DNA of 64,000 nt from Kaistella gelatinilytica. Lineage in GTDB: Bacteria; Bacteroidota; Bacteroidia; Flavobacteriales; Weeksellaceae. The notes under the pieces are model-generated. The model saw only the letters and a list, made by a program, of their open reading frames with translations. It had not been told where the DNA came from and ran no database searches. This document shows positions 41,417-50,758 of the stretch, in pieces. Both the position numbers and the translations under genes were made by a program. How positions within the stretch are numbered: position 1 is the first letter of the stretch; each line of letters starts with the position of its first letter. Location: contig NZ_JADPVI010000001.1 of NCBI RefSeq assembly GCF_015679325.1, positions 248,001 through 312,000 of the forward strand. Direction: 5' to 3'.

Positions 41417-42262
41417 TTATTCCTTGTACCATTTAATTTCCTGAATATTTGCTGGCAAGGATATTTTATTGTCCAGTAGTTTGCTTTTTACTTTTTGAAT
41501 GACTTCACTTTTGATCTTTAGGGCATCTTTGCGATAATCATCTGAACTGATCCAAAAATAAACGCGAATATTTACGGAGTTTACGCCCAAATCTTCCACA
41601 GCAGTAAATGCTTCCTTATCGGGATCTTTCAATATATTTTGGTTTTGAAGAACTGTTTCCAAAATCATCGCTTCTGCTTCAGAGATATCATTTTCGTAAG
41701 CAATTCCGACCAGGAAATCCATGCGGAAAAATCCATCTTCAGTGAAATTGAAAACTGGTTTTTTCATTACATCACTGTTTGGAATGTAGACATCTTTCCC
41801 ATCAAAGGTTTTAATTTTCGTGTAGCGAAACTCCATGGTTTTTACTTTACCAAAAATATCTCCAATACTCACGGTGTCATTGACGTTGAAAGGTCTGTTG
41901 AAGGACAGAATAATCCCGGAAATAAAATTTTCCCCAATGTCTTTGAAGGCGAAACCTAATATCAGTGCGGATGCTCCAGCTGCAGTGAATAATGCAGAAG
42001 CAATCCCTTGTAAACCGGCTGCTTTTAATCCTAACATCAAAACAACTGCGCCGATAATTAACTGAATAGTTTTTCCTAAGAAATTACTCATCAAAGGATC
42101 GGAAGTTCTTCTCTTAATTACTTTCTTGGATAGATCTGAAATCTTGGACGCTAAAAATAAACCAATGGCTATGATGAGAATTGCTAAAACAATACCTGGA
42201 ATTTTGGTCAGTAATACGTCCCAATCTTCTTGAAGTGCTAAAATTATTTTATTTAAATCCAT
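41417..42262 (-). CDS. MscS-family mechanosensitive channel (1)
   Basis: 281 residues, the size of classical MscS. Three N-terminal helices are followed by the pore-lining helix 3 region AAGASALILGFAFKDIGENF (Ala/Gly-rich) and the beta domain with FNRPFNVNDTVSIGDIFGKV and TFDGKDVYIPNSDVMKKPVF. It opens on membrane tension to release solutes after osmotic downshock. It lies six bases downstream of the second MscS gene and 63 bases ahead of DUF389, all on the same strand. Confidence 0.93.
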   Translation of the reverse strand: MDLNKIILALQEDWDVLLTKIPGIVLAILIIAIGLFLASKISDLSKKVIKRRTSDPLMSNFLGKTIQLIIGAVVLMLGLKAAGLQGIASALFTAAGASALILGFAFKDIGENFISGIILSFNRPFNVNDTVSIGDIFGKVKTMEFRYTKIKTFDGKDVYIPNSDVMKKPVFNFTEDGFFRMDFLVGIAYENDISEAEAMILETVLQNQNILKDPDKEAFTAVEDLGVNSVNIRVYFWISSDDYRKDALKIKSEVIQKVKSKLLDNKISLPANIQEIKWYKE

Positions 42263-42268
42263 TTTGTT

Positions 42269-43093
42269 TTATTCCTGATTAAAATGCAAAACCCTTTGTG
42301 GAAAAGGAATATCGATGTTGTTTTTTTTGAATTCCTCGAAAATTTTGATGCGAAGATCACTTTTAAGATTTTCTACGCGAAAAACATCTTCTGCCCAAAA
42401 GTAGAGATTAAAAATCAGCGAAGAATCTGCATAATCATTAAGTCGAACAAACGCAGGCGGCGCGAGGGAAATCTTTTCATTCTGCTTTGCGGTATCAATT
42501 AAGATTTTCATGACCTGGTGAATATCTGCGGAATAAGAAACGCCAACCTGAATGTCGAAACGTGAATTGGGATTCGTGTGAGTCCAGTTGAGGACGCTGT
42601 TTTTTGTAAGTATCGTATTGGGAAGAATGATGTATTTGTCGTCCCGTGTTAAAACGGTCGTCGTTCTTAGATTAATTTCTTTGACCTGACAAACGAGTTT
42701 ATCGGTCTCAATAATATCGCCAACTTTGATACTGGAATCAAGCAGAAGAACGATACCAGAAACAAAATCACTGAAAATATTTTGTAATCCTAAACCAACA
42801 CCGACCAAAAGAGCTGCGGAAGCTCCTAAAAGTACAGAAACATTAATGCCGATCATGTTCATCCCCATGATAAATCCTACCACGTAAAAAACATATTTGA
42901 TCAAACTGAAAATGGTGAACTTTTTCGAATCGTCCAGCTTTGATGTGCTGTAAATTATTTTACGTAAAATTCGAAGCGTAAAGGAGATCGCGACGATAAA
43001 AAGAATCAGGAAAAGGACCGAAGAAAGTTCTATACTATCTTTTCCGACGCTGAATAGTTTATATTCTAAAATTTTTTTGAGGTCAAAATCCAT
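42269..43093 (-). CDS. MscS-family mechanosensitive channel (2)
   Basis: 274 residues. Helix 3 region LLGASAALLVGVGLGLQNIF and the beta-domain block SDFVSGIVLLLDSSIKVGDI followed by TRDDKYIILPNTILTKNSVL identify the MscS family. The pore helix has fewer Ala/Gly pairs than its neighbour, and overall the two proteins are clearly diverged, so they are not a recent duplication and may open at different tensions. The gene is seven bases after the APC permease gene and six bases before the other MscS gene. Confidence 0.92.
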   Translation of the reverse strand: MDFDLKKILEYKLFSVGKDSIELSSVLFLILFIVAISFTLRILRKIIYSTSKLDDSKKFTIFSLIKYVFYVVGFIMGMNMIGINVSVLLGASAALLVGVGLGLQNIFSDFVSGIVLLLDSSIKVGDIIETDKLVCQVKEINLRTTTVLTRDDKYIILPNTILTKNSVLNWTHTNPNSRFDIQVGVSYSADIHQVMKILIDTAKQNEKISLAPPAFVRLNDYADSSLIFNLYFWAEDVFRVENLKSDLRIKIFEEFKKNNIDIPFPQRVLHFNQE

Positions 43094-43100
43094 GGTGTGG

Positions 43101-44858
43101 TTACATTATTAAGCGAACTCCGCCCAGATCTGCAACACGATAACTGAATCGGTCGCTTGGTGAAGCGATGAACATAAAGTTTTTTGGAATATTCCATTTT
43201 TTTGAAAGTTCCTCGATCAAATCTGGAGTAAATTCCCCAATGATTTCTATAAATTCAATATCGATATCGGGATAAGCGCGATCTAAAACCCGAAGATCTA
43301 CCTTTAGTTCTTCATTATTTTCGCCTTCCCGCATGACGTTCACGATCTTTAATTTTCGCGTGGTTTCATTATCCTCAACATATTGCATGACTTTATTCAA
43401 GATGGCAACGTTATCTTTCTTAGTAAAAAATACGAATTCCTGTGCATTAATTCTCCGGTGAAGTCGGTGAAGTTTTTTATTGCTGCTGATGACAAAGCCG
43501 CGAAAAGGATTATAGATATTTTCCAGCATTTGAATGATCGCTTTGATGATCTTAATTCTGTTTAACATGATCATCACGACTAATAAGGCGGGAAAGAGAT
43601 ATTTTAGAAAAGTAAAGAATGCATCACTATTGAGAACAATATTTCCGTAAAAAGCAATCGCGATAAAAGAAACTGCGACTAATACAGAAGGTATTGAGGC
43701 GCGAATTGGTCGTGGAAGTTTTTTTCTTTTAAATTTCAAAAGTAAATTTCCAATCCCGAAAAGTGCCATTACTGATAAGAAAGAAAAGGTATAAACCCCG
43801 GCTAAAGACGTCAAATTTCCCATCGTTACGAATAACACAGAAATACACAGAATAAAAAATCCGACTGCAATTCTATAATGCGATCCTTTTTTGTTTTGCT
43901 GTAAAAAATAATTGGGTAAAATTCTATCTAAAGTCATTCTGTTAACCAATCCCGAAACTCCAACAAAGGATGTCAAGACGGCTCCACAAAGAACCAGCAC
44001 CGCATCGATCGCAATAATATAAGCGAGCCATTTTCCACCTGCGATTTCGCCGACATACGCTAACAAAGCAGTTTGATGTTCACCGACTGTTGCAAGTGGC
44101 AAAACGAAAATAATGATCAGAGCCAGGAGCGGATTAAAGAAACTCACGATTGCCCACATATTGCGAAGCGTTTTGCTAAAAACGCCGGCTTCCTGCTCTT
44201 CTACAAAGTTTGCGGAACTTTCAAAACCGGAGATTCCAAGCATCGCGGCAGAAAATCCCAGAAAAAGGGCTGTAATTATTCCACCGGACTTTAATGGAGT
44301 ATTCCAGTTAAGATGAAATGTATCAAAACTGTGGGTTGATATAAACCAAATTCCCGCGATAACAAGCAATGAAAGCGAAACCAGATGGATCAAGAAAATA
44401 ACGACTGCGACATTTGCAGATTCGCCAATTCCCGAAATCGTAAGCATCGTGAAAATAAACAGAACCAAAACCGTCGCAATAATGACGTTGATCCAGGGCA
44501 AAAGATTGTGAAGATAATGCATCGCTTCACTTGCAGAAATTACTGCGGTTGCCATGTAAGACAAAACAGTTAAGGTTGCAGCCACCGAAGCAGTGCGTTT
44601 CGAGGCGGTATTTAATAAAACATTATAAGCACCTCCATTAAGAGGTAACGCTCCAACAACTTCTACGTAAATTTTCCGAAAAATAAAAAGAACTGCCGCA
44701 ACAATTAGCAAAGAAAGCCAGGCGTATTGTCCGGCATACATAATGGTAAGCGCAGAAACGTATAAACAGGAAGAACTGATATCATTGCCCGAAATCGCCG
44801 TAGATTGTAGTTCATTGAGCTTTTTATGAACTGTTTTTTCCAAATTTAAAGGTTTCAT
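43101..44858 (-). CDS. APC-family amino acid/polyamine permease with C-terminal soluble domain
   Basis: 585 residues. About 12 helices of the APC superfamily occupy residues 25-440 (SSCLYVSALTIMYAGQYAWL, VGALPLNGGAYNVLLNTASK, GFSAAMLGISGFESSANFVE). The remaining 140 or so residues form a soluble cytoplasmic domain (EFVFFTKKDNVAILNKVMQY, LRVLDRAYPDIDIEFIEIIG), which may sense ligands or regulate transport. It is the first gene of a five-gene minus-strand run with two MscS channels, DUF389 and an antiporter, so an osmolyte or amino acid linked to osmotic balance is a likely substrate. That link is inference. Confidence 0.88.
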   Translation of the reverse strand: MKPLNLEKTVHKKLNELQSTAISGNDISSSCLYVSALTIMYAGQYAWLSLLIVAAVLFIFRKIYVEVVGALPLNGGAYNVLLNTASKRTASVAATLTVLSYMATAVISASEAMHYLHNLLPWINVIIATVLVLFIFTMLTISGIGESANVAVVIFLIHLVSLSLLVIAGIWFISTHSFDTFHLNWNTPLKSGGIITALFLGFSAAMLGISGFESSANFVEEQEAGVFSKTLRNMWAIVSFFNPLLALIIIFVLPLATVGEHQTALLAYVGEIAGGKWLAYIIAIDAVLVLCGAVLTSFVGVSGLVNRMTLDRILPNYFLQQNKKGSHYRIAVGFFILCISVLFVTMGNLTSLAGVYTFSFLSVMALFGIGNLLLKFKRKKLPRPIRASIPSVLVAVSFIAIAFYGNIVLNSDAFFTFLKYLFPALLVVMIMLNRIKIIKAIIQMLENIYNPFRGFVISSNKKLHRLHRRINAQEFVFFTKKDNVAILNKVMQYVEDNETTRKLKIVNVMREGENNEELKVDLRVLDRAYPDIDIEFIEIIGEFTPDLIEELSKKWNIPKNFMFIASPSDRFSYRVADLGGVRLIM

Positions 44859-44986
44859 TTAATTTTTTTTTCGTTGACGTTTCAGCGATTTCTCTTACAT
44901 AAAAAAAATTCAGGGAATCAATTAGAATGTAAATGTAAAAGAAAATTTTTTGGGATAGAATAAAATGTTATGGCTGAATTTGATTC

Positions 44987-45472
44987 TTAATCAATTTTTT
45001 TCCAGGTTTGATCAAGACGTAAGTTTTCCATAATCTCATAAATTTCCTTCAATTTCGGTGTGCCATTTTTCCCGTAATCTTCAATGTTTTTCGAAGTTCC
45101 ATCTGTAAAATTAATTCTGAGATAAGAAGTTGGCAGATCGGAAACATTTCTGTTTTTGTAATGATCTTTTAGGGATCGTAGATCAGCGCTGTTCAAAAGG
45201 TTGATCATTTTATTGTAATCAGCTTGTTTGATGGTTGCTGTAAAAGTTCCTTCCTTTTGCTCCGAAAATTCGCCCTTCGAATGGTTTTTAGTAAAGGTAA
45301 AATGCTCCGCTTCAATCACCGCAGTTCTGTCGGGATTGATCGTCATTTTAAAAATAGGACAAAATCCAAAACAGGCGCCGGCTTCATATTGTATTTTAGA
45401 ATATTTTGTGGGATTCTGGGTCGTGCAAGAGAGCAAAAAAACCGATAAGAATAATGTTAAATAGTATTTCAT
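44987..45472 (-). CDS. DUF6438-type lipoprotein
   Basis: 161 residues with a lipoprotein signal (YYLTLFLSVFLLSC, anchor Cys at about residue 16). The segment YEAGACFGFCPIFKMTINPD has the CFGxCPxF motif that marks the DUF6438 family, and the rest is a small alpha/beta domain (YLRINFTDGTSKNIEDYG). The two cysteines may form a disulfide in the periplasm. Function unknown. It lies 41 bases downstream of the beta-barrel protein gene, on the same strand, so the two may be co-transcribed. Confidence 0.8.
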   Translation of the reverse strand: MKYYLTLFLSVFLLSCTTQNPTKYSKIQYEAGACFGFCPIFKMTINPDRTAVIEAEHFTFTKNHSKGEFSEQKEGTFTATIKQADYNKMINLLNSADLRSLKDHYKNRNVSDLPTSYLRINFTDGTSKNIEDYGKNGTPKLKEIYEIMENLRLDQTWKKID

Positions 45473-45513
45473 TAAATTAATTCAAAAAAATACTTCAACT
45501 ATTACGCCAAAAA

Positions 45514-46146
45514 TTATTTAAATCGATAACCGAAACCTGCTTGTAAGAAACCTATTTTTGTAATTGGTGCGTCTTGAACAGCAGCATTAAAAAAGTTAAA
45601 ATGATACCTTGCATCTGCGAAAAAATGCTCGTTGAATTTATATTCAGTCCCGAGGAAAGGGAAAATATTTAAGGTCTTAAACAAATCGGTTTTCCCACTC
45701 GGTGTTTGATCAGAATTAAAGGTGTTCTCGACTTTAGATGAAATGTTGAAACCAAAATTCATTCCTGCTGATAAAGAAAAATTTGGAACGACATAATACT
45801 TTGCAGCGATCGGAACCTGAATTTGTGAAGTCGTAAAAGTGGTTGCGTTCGTACCAATTACGAGCACTTCATTTCCAACAACAGTTGTAAGCTCTTCTGC
45901 AGGACTTTGTCCACCTAATTCGGTGTAAAGTAATTCTGCCTGGATTGAAAATTTATCGGTTAAATGATGTTCAGCTAGCCCACCAACATAGAAATATGAT
46001 TTGGAACTGAATTTGAAATCATCGAAACCGGAAACCTCCCATTTCATATTTGAAAGGTTGTAACCTGCTTTGACCCCAAATTCAGTTTGAGCATTTATAT
46101 TTCCAGAAAGAACGAAAGTAATGAGTAGTAGATAGATTTTTTTCAT
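45514..46146 (-). CDS. Outer-membrane beta-barrel protein (porin-family, PF13568-like)
   Basis: 210 residues with a signal peptide (KKIYLLLITFVLSGNINAQ). The opening TEFGVKAGYNLSNMKWE, alternating aromatic strands such as SFQAELLYTELGGQ-like and AKYYVVPNFSLSAGMNFGF, and the C-terminal FLQAGFGYRFK ending in an aromatic-Arg-Phe-Lys strand are typical of small eight-stranded outer-membrane barrels of Bacteroidota. Probably structural or adhesin-like; no substrate can be named. Located between obg and the DUF6438 lipoprotein gene. Confidence 0.85.
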   Translation of the reverse strand: MKKIYLLLITFVLSGNINAQTEFGVKAGYNLSNMKWEVSGFDDFKFSSKSYFYVGGLAEHHLTDKFSIQAELLYTELGGQSPAEELTTVVGNEVLVIGTNATTFTTSQIQVPIAAKYYVVPNFSLSAGMNFGFNISSKVENTFNSDQTPSGKTDLFKTLNIFPFLGTEYKFNEHFFADARYHFNFFNAAVQDAPITKIGFLQAGFGYRFK

Positions 46147-46169
46147 GCCTCTAAACTACTGAAAATTAT

Positions 46170-47168
46170 TTAGAGATTTTCCCCTTCACCGTGCAATCTT
46201 TTCCAGATCGCATCTTTCAGTTCCATAATTCCTTCCTGCGTTACGCCTGAAAAGAAAATTGGTTTTCGATTTTCAGGAAACTCTTTTAATATTTCTTCTT
46301 TCAACTCATCATCCAAAAGATCAGATTTTGAGATTGAAATTAAAAAATCTTTGTCCATCAATTCAGGATTATATTCTTTCAGCTCATTTTCCAAAATTTT
46401 AAATTCCTGAAAATGACTTTCAGAATCAGCCGGAATCATGAATAAAAGAATTGAATTTCTTTCAATATGTCGTAAGAATCGGTGACCAAGACCTTTTCCT
46501 TCTGCTGCACCTTCGATAATTCCCGGAATATCTGCCATTACAAAAGATTTGTAATTTCGGTAATCTACAATTCCAAGATTCGGAGTTAAAGTGGTAAAAG
46601 CGTAGTTTGCAATCTTTGGTTTAGCAGCAGAAACAGCTGCCAAAAGCGTAGATTTTCCTGCATTCGGAAAACCAACAAGACCAACATCTGCCAAAAGTTT
46701 CAGCTCAAAAATGACAAAACCTTCTTCACCATCCATTCCAGGTTGTGCAAAACGTGGAGTTTGGTTGGTAGAAGTTTTAAAGTGTTCGTTTCCCTTTCCA
46801 CCTTTTCCTCCATGTTTGATGATGATTTCCTGGCCGTCTTCTAAAATTTCAGCAATGATCTCACCTTCTTCATTTCTGGCAATTGTTCCCAATGGAACTT
46901 CAATATACACGTCTTCACCATAAGCACCGGTCAACTGATTTTTCATCCCGTTGTGACCTTTTTCCGCTTTGATGTGTCGCGTGTAACGAAGTGGTAAAAG
47001 CGTCCATTCATGGGCGTTTCCTTTCATAATTACATGACCGCCTCGTCCGCCGTCGCCACCATCAGGACCACCTTTTGGAATATATTTTTCACGACGAAGG
47101 TGCGAAGAACCTGCACCACCGTGACCTGATTTACAATGAATTTTAACGTAATCTACGAAATTGGACAT
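46170..47168 (-). CDS. obg: Obg GTPase
   Basis: 332-residue Obg/CgtA GTPase involved in large ribosomal subunit assembly and stress signalling. The glycine-rich N-terminal Obg fold is clear ([40 protein letters not shown]). The G domain has [15 protein letters not shown] (G1), [10 protein letters not shown] (G2), [20 protein letters not shown] (G3) and ISKSDLLDD (G4). The third, variable C-terminal domain of some homologues is absent, as usual in this group. It follows adk by 66 bases and forms the adk-obg block known across Flavobacteriia. Confidence 0.97.
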   Translation of the reverse strand: MSNFVDYVKIHCKSGHGGAGSSHLRREKYIPKGGPDGGDGGRGGHVIMKGNAHEWTLLPLRYTRHIKAEKGHNGMKNQLTGAYGEDVYIEVPLGTIARNEEGEIIAEILEDGQEIIIKHGGKGGKGNEHFKTSTNQTPRFAQPGMDGEEGFVIFELKLLADVGLVGFPNAGKSTLLAAVSAAKPKIANYAFTTLTPNLGIVDYRNYKSFVMADIPGIIEGAAEGKGLGHRFLRHIERNSILLFMIPADSESHFQEFKILENELKEYNPELMDKDFLISISKSDLLDDELKEEILKEFPENRKPIFFSGVTQEGIMELKDAIWKRLHGEGENL

Positions 47169-47233
47169 AATTTTTAATTTTTAGGACTGGAGTAAAAGGT
47201 GGTTCTGCTAGAACAAAAACCTTTTATTTCGAC

Positions 47234-47812
47234 CTATTTTATTTTTTCTACTTCTGCAAAAAGTTTTTCAGATATTTCATCAATTGCTCCGACTCCGTTT
47301 ACCTCGACATATTTGCCTTGTTTTTTGTAGAGTTCAGCAACTTCTGCAGTTTTTGCGTAATATTCTTTAATTCTATTTCTAATAATCTCTTCGTTGGAAT
47401 CATCTATTCTTCCACTCGTTTTACCTCTGTTCAAGAGTCTTTGCACTAATATTTCATCATCAACAACCAAAGAAATACAGATTGAAATTTTATCATTCAA
47501 AACTTCTTTTACAATTTTCTCAAGTTCCTCAGTTTGGTTGGTCGTTCTCGGATAACCATCGAAGATGAAACCTTTTGTAGCAGATGGTTTTTTAACTTCA
47601 TCGGTCAACATATCGGTCGTAACTTGATCAGGAACCAGTTCGCCTTTATCGATAAAAGATTTCGCAAGTTTGCCAAGTTCAGTATCATTTTTCATGTTGT
47701 AACGGAACAGATCACCGGTAGAAATTTGTTTCAGATTAAATTTTTCAATTAAATTCTGAGCCTGTGTACCTTTTCCGCTTCCTGGAGGACCAAATAGAAC
47801 GATGTTAATCAT
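47234..47812 (-). CDS. adk: Adenylate kinase
   Basis: 192 residues, the short form without a long LID domain. It interconverts ATP + AMP and 2 ADP. Motifs: INIVLFGPPGSGKGTQAQ (P-loop), ISTGDLFRYNMK (AMP site), FDGYPRTTNQTEELE and LNRGKTSGRIDD (LID arginines). Cytoplasmic. It is followed by obg and preceded by hpt, a purine-metabolism grouping together with the divergent purA. Confidence 0.97.
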   Translation of the reverse strand: MINIVLFGPPGSGKGTQAQNLIEKFNLKQISTGDLFRYNMKNDTELGKLAKSFIDKGELVPDQVTTDMLTDEVKKPSATKGFIFDGYPRTTNQTEELEKIVKEVLNDKISICISLVVDDEILVQRLLNRGKTSGRIDDSNEEIIRNRIKEYYAKTAEVAELYKKQGKYVEVNGVGAIDEISEKLFAEVEKIK

Positions 47813-47870
47813 TTTTTACTGTTTGAATATTTTGAAATTTACTTCTTACTATTTCTTTCAAAAAGTCGCC

Positions 47871-48425
47871 TTATTCATTGATACGACCTTCTTCTAACTG
47901 ATATAAATCTTTTAGATTTCTTCCCAACTCATCATAATCTAAACCGTATCCCAAAACAAATTTGTTCGGAATTTCTTTGCCAACATAATCTAATTTGAAA
48001 TCTTTCTTGTAAACATCGGGCTTTAAAAGGAAAGTCGCTAATTTAACTGATTTTGGTCTTTGGGTTTCTTTAAAATATTGAAAAAGACTTTCTACGGTGT
48101 TTCCCGTGTCGACAATATCTTCGACCAGAATAATATGACGGTCTTTAATATCTTTCGTCAGTTCCATTTTTTGATAAACAATTCCTGTTGATTGCGTTCC
48201 TGCATAAGAACTCATTTGCAAAAATGCAATTTCGCATTTCCCCGGATAATGTTTCAAAAGGTCAGAGAAAAAAAGAATTACACCGTTTAAAACTCCAATA
48301 AAAACAGGTGTTTCATCCTTGTAATCTTCGTAAATTTTGAGTGCAGTAGCTTTTACAATTTCCTGAATTTCCGCATCTTTCAGATAAGGAACGAATGTTT
48401 TGTCGTGAATTTGTACAGTTTCCAT
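47871..48425 (-). CDS. hpt: Hypoxanthine phosphoribosyltransferase
   Basis: 184-residue type I phosphoribosyltransferase that salvages hypoxanthine (and perhaps guanine) with PRPP. The PRPP-binding loop is HIILVEDIVDTGNTVESLF; FIGVLNGVILFFSDLL and ISKVRLATFL-like VKLATFLLKPDVYK complete the fold. It is the first gene of the hpt-adk-obg run and is divergent from purA, with a TAAATTTG box in the shared upstream region. Confidence 0.94.
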   Translation of the reverse strand: METVQIHDKTFVPYLKDAEIQEIVKATALKIYEDYKDETPVFIGVLNGVILFFSDLLKHYPGKCEIAFLQMSSYAGTQSTGIVYQKMELTKDIKDRHIILVEDIVDTGNTVESLFQYFKETQRPKSVKLATFLLKPDVYKKDFKLDYVGKEIPNKFVLGYGLDYDELGRNLKDLYQLEEGRINE

Positions 48426-48442
48426 AGATTATTTTCAAAGTG

Positions 48443-48450
48443 CAAATTTA
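48443..48450 (-). promoter_or_regulatory. Minus-7 promoter box for hpt-adk-obg
   Basis: TAAATTTG on the minus strand, 17 bases ahead of the hpt ATG. Confidence 0.5.
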
Positions 48451-48541
48451 AGGTTTTTTAAGGGATTTTTTTGTATTTAAATTTTTGTCCTTCTTAAATG
48501 AAAGTTTACCGGTAAAAAAGATGATTATTTATTCCGAAATT

Positions 48542-48573
48542 TTTGCCCAAAACTTTTAATAAATCTATTTTTG
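48542..48573 (+). promoter_or_regulatory. Full Bacteroidota-type promoter for purA
   Basis: TTTG at 48542-48545, a 20-base spacer, then TATTTTTG at 48566-48573, 25 bases before the purA ATG. This is the best match in the window to the two-part TTTG/TAnnTTTG promoter. Confidence 0.7.
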
Positions 48574-48598
48574 TAGAAATCTATAAAAAAAGTAAAAT

Positions 48599-49885
48599 AT
48601 GGCGACTTATGTGGTTGTTGGTCTTCAATATGGGGATGAAGGAAAAGGCAAGATAACAGACGTTTTATCGGCAAAATCTGATTACGTTGTACGTTTTCAG
48701 GGAGGCGATAATGCGGGACATACTGTTTACGCAGGTGAAGAAAAATTTGTTTTACACTTGCTTCCATCCGGAGTTTTGCAGTGCAAGGGAAAATGTATCA
48801 TCGCGAATGGAGTCGTGGTAAATCCTAAAGCTTTCTTAAAAGAAATTGGCCAGCTTGAAGCGAAAGGAATGCGTACTGATCACGTTTTTATCAGCAGAAG
48901 AGCGCACGTAATTATGCCGTATCATATTTTACTCGACACTTATCGCGAGGAAGAAGAAGAAGGAACTCACATTGGAACGACCAAAAAAGGAATCGGTCCT
49001 TGTTATGAAGATAAGATCGCAAGAGTTGGGATCAGAATGGTTGATCTTTTAAATCCTGAAGTTCTTGCAGAAAAAGTAAGAAAGAATCTAAAAATAAAAA
49101 ATTCTCTTTTTGAAAAATATTTTGAAAAACCAACTTTAGAATATGACGAAATTTATAATGAATTTTTAGAATTAGGGCAAAAATTAAAGGATCGCATTGT
49201 TGATACCGAAGTTGAATTGAACCAGGCGATTCACGATGGAAAAAATATTCTGTTTGAAGGTGCGCAAGCTGCAATGTTAGATATTGATTTTGGAACGTAT
49301 CCTTATGTAACATCATCTTCACCAACAACGGGTGGAGTTTGTTCCGGAGCTGGAGTACCGCCAACAAGTCTTCAAAATTTAATTGGGGTTGCAAAAGCGT
49401 ACACCACAAGAGTTGGAGAAGGACCATTCCCAACAGAATTGGACAATGAATTGGGCGAAAAAATCAGACAGATCGGTTTCGAATTCGGGGCTACTACAGG
49501 AAGACCGCGAAGAACAGGTTGGCTCGATCTGGTTTCATTGAAACACGCAACAATGATCAACGGAATCAATAATTTAGTGATCACAAAACTGGATGTATTA
49601 TCAGGAATCTCTCCAATCAAAATAGCGACAAAGTACAAAACTGAGGACGGAAAGATCATCGATTACTTCACATCATCAACTACCAAATTATACAAGTACG
49701 AACCGATGTACGAAGAACTGGAAGGTTGGGATGAAGATCTTACCAAAGTAAGAAGTTACGATGAACTCCCGGAAAATGCGAAGAAATATATCGAGTTTAT
49801 CGAAAAGTATTTGGGAATTAATGTTTACCTCGTTTCGGTAGGTCCGGAAAGAAGTCAGAATATCATCCGAAAGGAATTATTTTAA
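48599..49885 (+). CDS. purA: Adenylosuccinate synthetase
   Basis: 428 residues; forms adenylosuccinate from IMP and aspartate with GTP in AMP synthesis. The N-terminal block VGLQYGDEGKGKITDVLSAK and FQGGDNAGHTVYAG hold the GTP and IMP sites, KKGIGPCYEDKIARVGIR and FEGAQAAMLDIDFGTYPYVT follow, and TTGRPRRTGWLDLVSL closes the active site. It runs opposite to hpt-adk-obg from a shared control region, and ends at a strong two-way terminator. Confidence 0.97.
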   Translation: MATYVVVGLQYGDEGKGKITDVLSAKSDYVVRFQGGDNAGHTVYAGEEKFVLHLLPSGVLQCKGKCIIANGVVVNPKAFLKEIGQLEAKGMRTDHVFISRRAHVIMPYHILLDTYREEEEEGTHIGTTKKGIGPCYEDKIARVGIRMVDLLNPEVLAEKVRKNLKIKNSLFEKYFEKPTLEYDEIYNEFLELGQKLKDRIVDTEVELNQAIHDGKNILFEGAQAAMLDIDFGTYPYVTSSSPTTGGVCSGAGVPPTSLQNLIGVAKAYTTRVGEGPFPTELDNELGEKIRQIGFEFGATTGRPRRTGWLDLVSLKHATMINGINNLVITKLDVLSGISPIKIATKYKTEDGKIIDYFTSSTTKLYKYEPMYEELEGWDEDLTKVRSYDELPENAKKYIEFIEKYLGINVYLVSVGPERSQNIIRKELF

Positions 49886-49891
49886 AAATAG

Positions 49892-49925
49892 AAAAGCTGA
49901 GAAAAACGTTTTCTCAGCTTTTTTT
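49892..49925. terminator. Bidirectional terminator between purA and muramidase
   Basis: A 14-bp perfect stem (49892-49905 with 49909-49922) with ACG loop, T-run on the plus side and A-run on the other, placed between two convergent genes. Confidence 0.92.
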
Positions 49926-49936
49926 ATAAATTATAT

Positions 49937-50758
49937 TTAGGAGTATTTCTCGTAAGCCTTTTCCAGTTTCTGGTCGTATTTATTCAACTTATAACTTTCG
50001 CCATTATATTTCTGTGCCACTTTTTCCCAGTTTCTATTTCGGAGATCGGTCATAATATTATTGACTTCCAGAAATTTACCGAACGCTTTTAAATGTTCTC
50101 TTTCATGAAGGTACATTTTATCTACAAAATCCTGTACCGAAGCATAACCCAAACTCACTGCATGATAACCCATGATCTGAAAACTTCCCCAGGATGCTGA
50201 AGCTAAAGCGGCTTCCTTTACTCTGGAGTCTGAACTGATCGCGATGGCTTCGTTGAGTCGATCATATTCTTTAACGCCTCCCTGGTAAAATGCTTTTGTC
50301 CATTTTGGATAAAGCACATTTTTATTTTCAGATGTTAAAATATGTTCCGGATTGATGCCTCTGTGTAATAGTTGCTGCCAAAAAACATGACCTTCAAACA
50401 ATATTTTAGGTTTGCCATTGATCAGAAAACCTTTTCCGGAGCTTTCTACCTCATTGATTGCTTTTACAGCAGCCAACTCGAGATTGTGCGCCTGCGAAAA
50501 ATCGATAAGATCTGCTTCTGACAGAAAGAGACCGTTACTTGAGAAGATCTTTGAGCTTTTATCGAATAAGACCTGCCATGTTTTTATGCCAACATTTCCA
50601 TCGCTTACAAGCGAGTTTTTTTCCTGAAAATCTTTAACTGCTTCATCTACTTCAAGAGTAAACGAATCAGAAATTTTTATTTCATATCCTAATTTGTGCA
50701 GCATTTCGCAGAGGGTATAAACTTCCAGTGCTTTTGCGCGGTATTTTAAAGCGATCAT
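49937..50758 (-). CDS. N-acetylmuramidase-family protein with peptidoglycan-binding domain
   Basis: 273 residues. An N-terminal peptidoglycan-binding domain (LCEMLHKLGYEIKISDSFTL, VKDFQEKNSLVSDGNVGIKTW) is followed by an N-acetylmuramidase domain (PF11860-like) from AAVKAINEVESSGKGFLING through ILFEGHVFWQQL to FGKFLEVNNIMTDLRNRNWE; the Glu of NEVESSG is the likely catalytic residue. Such enzymes cut the glycan strand of peptidoglycan and are often phage endolysins. No signal peptide is present, which is endolysin-like, but no other phage genes surround it. Confidence 0.85.
   Translation of the reverse strand: MIALKYRAKALEVYTLCEMLHKLGYEIKISDSFTLEVDEAVKDFQEKNSLVSDGNVGIKTWQVLFDKSSKIFSSNGLFLSEADLIDFSQAHNLELAAVKAINEVESSGKGFLINGKPKILFEGHVFWQQLLHRGINPEHILTSENKNVLYPKWTKAFYQGGVKEYDRLNEAIAISSDSRVKEAALASASWGSFQIMGYHAVSLGYASVQDFVDKMYLHEREHLKAFGKFLEVNNIMTDLRNRNWEKVAQKYNGESYKLNKYDQKLEKAYEKYS

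Noticed and set aside
49937-50758. Prophage remnant around the muramidase gene
   Set aside because: The enzyme is endolysin-like, but neighbouring genes are housekeeping and no phage structural or integrase gene is seen.
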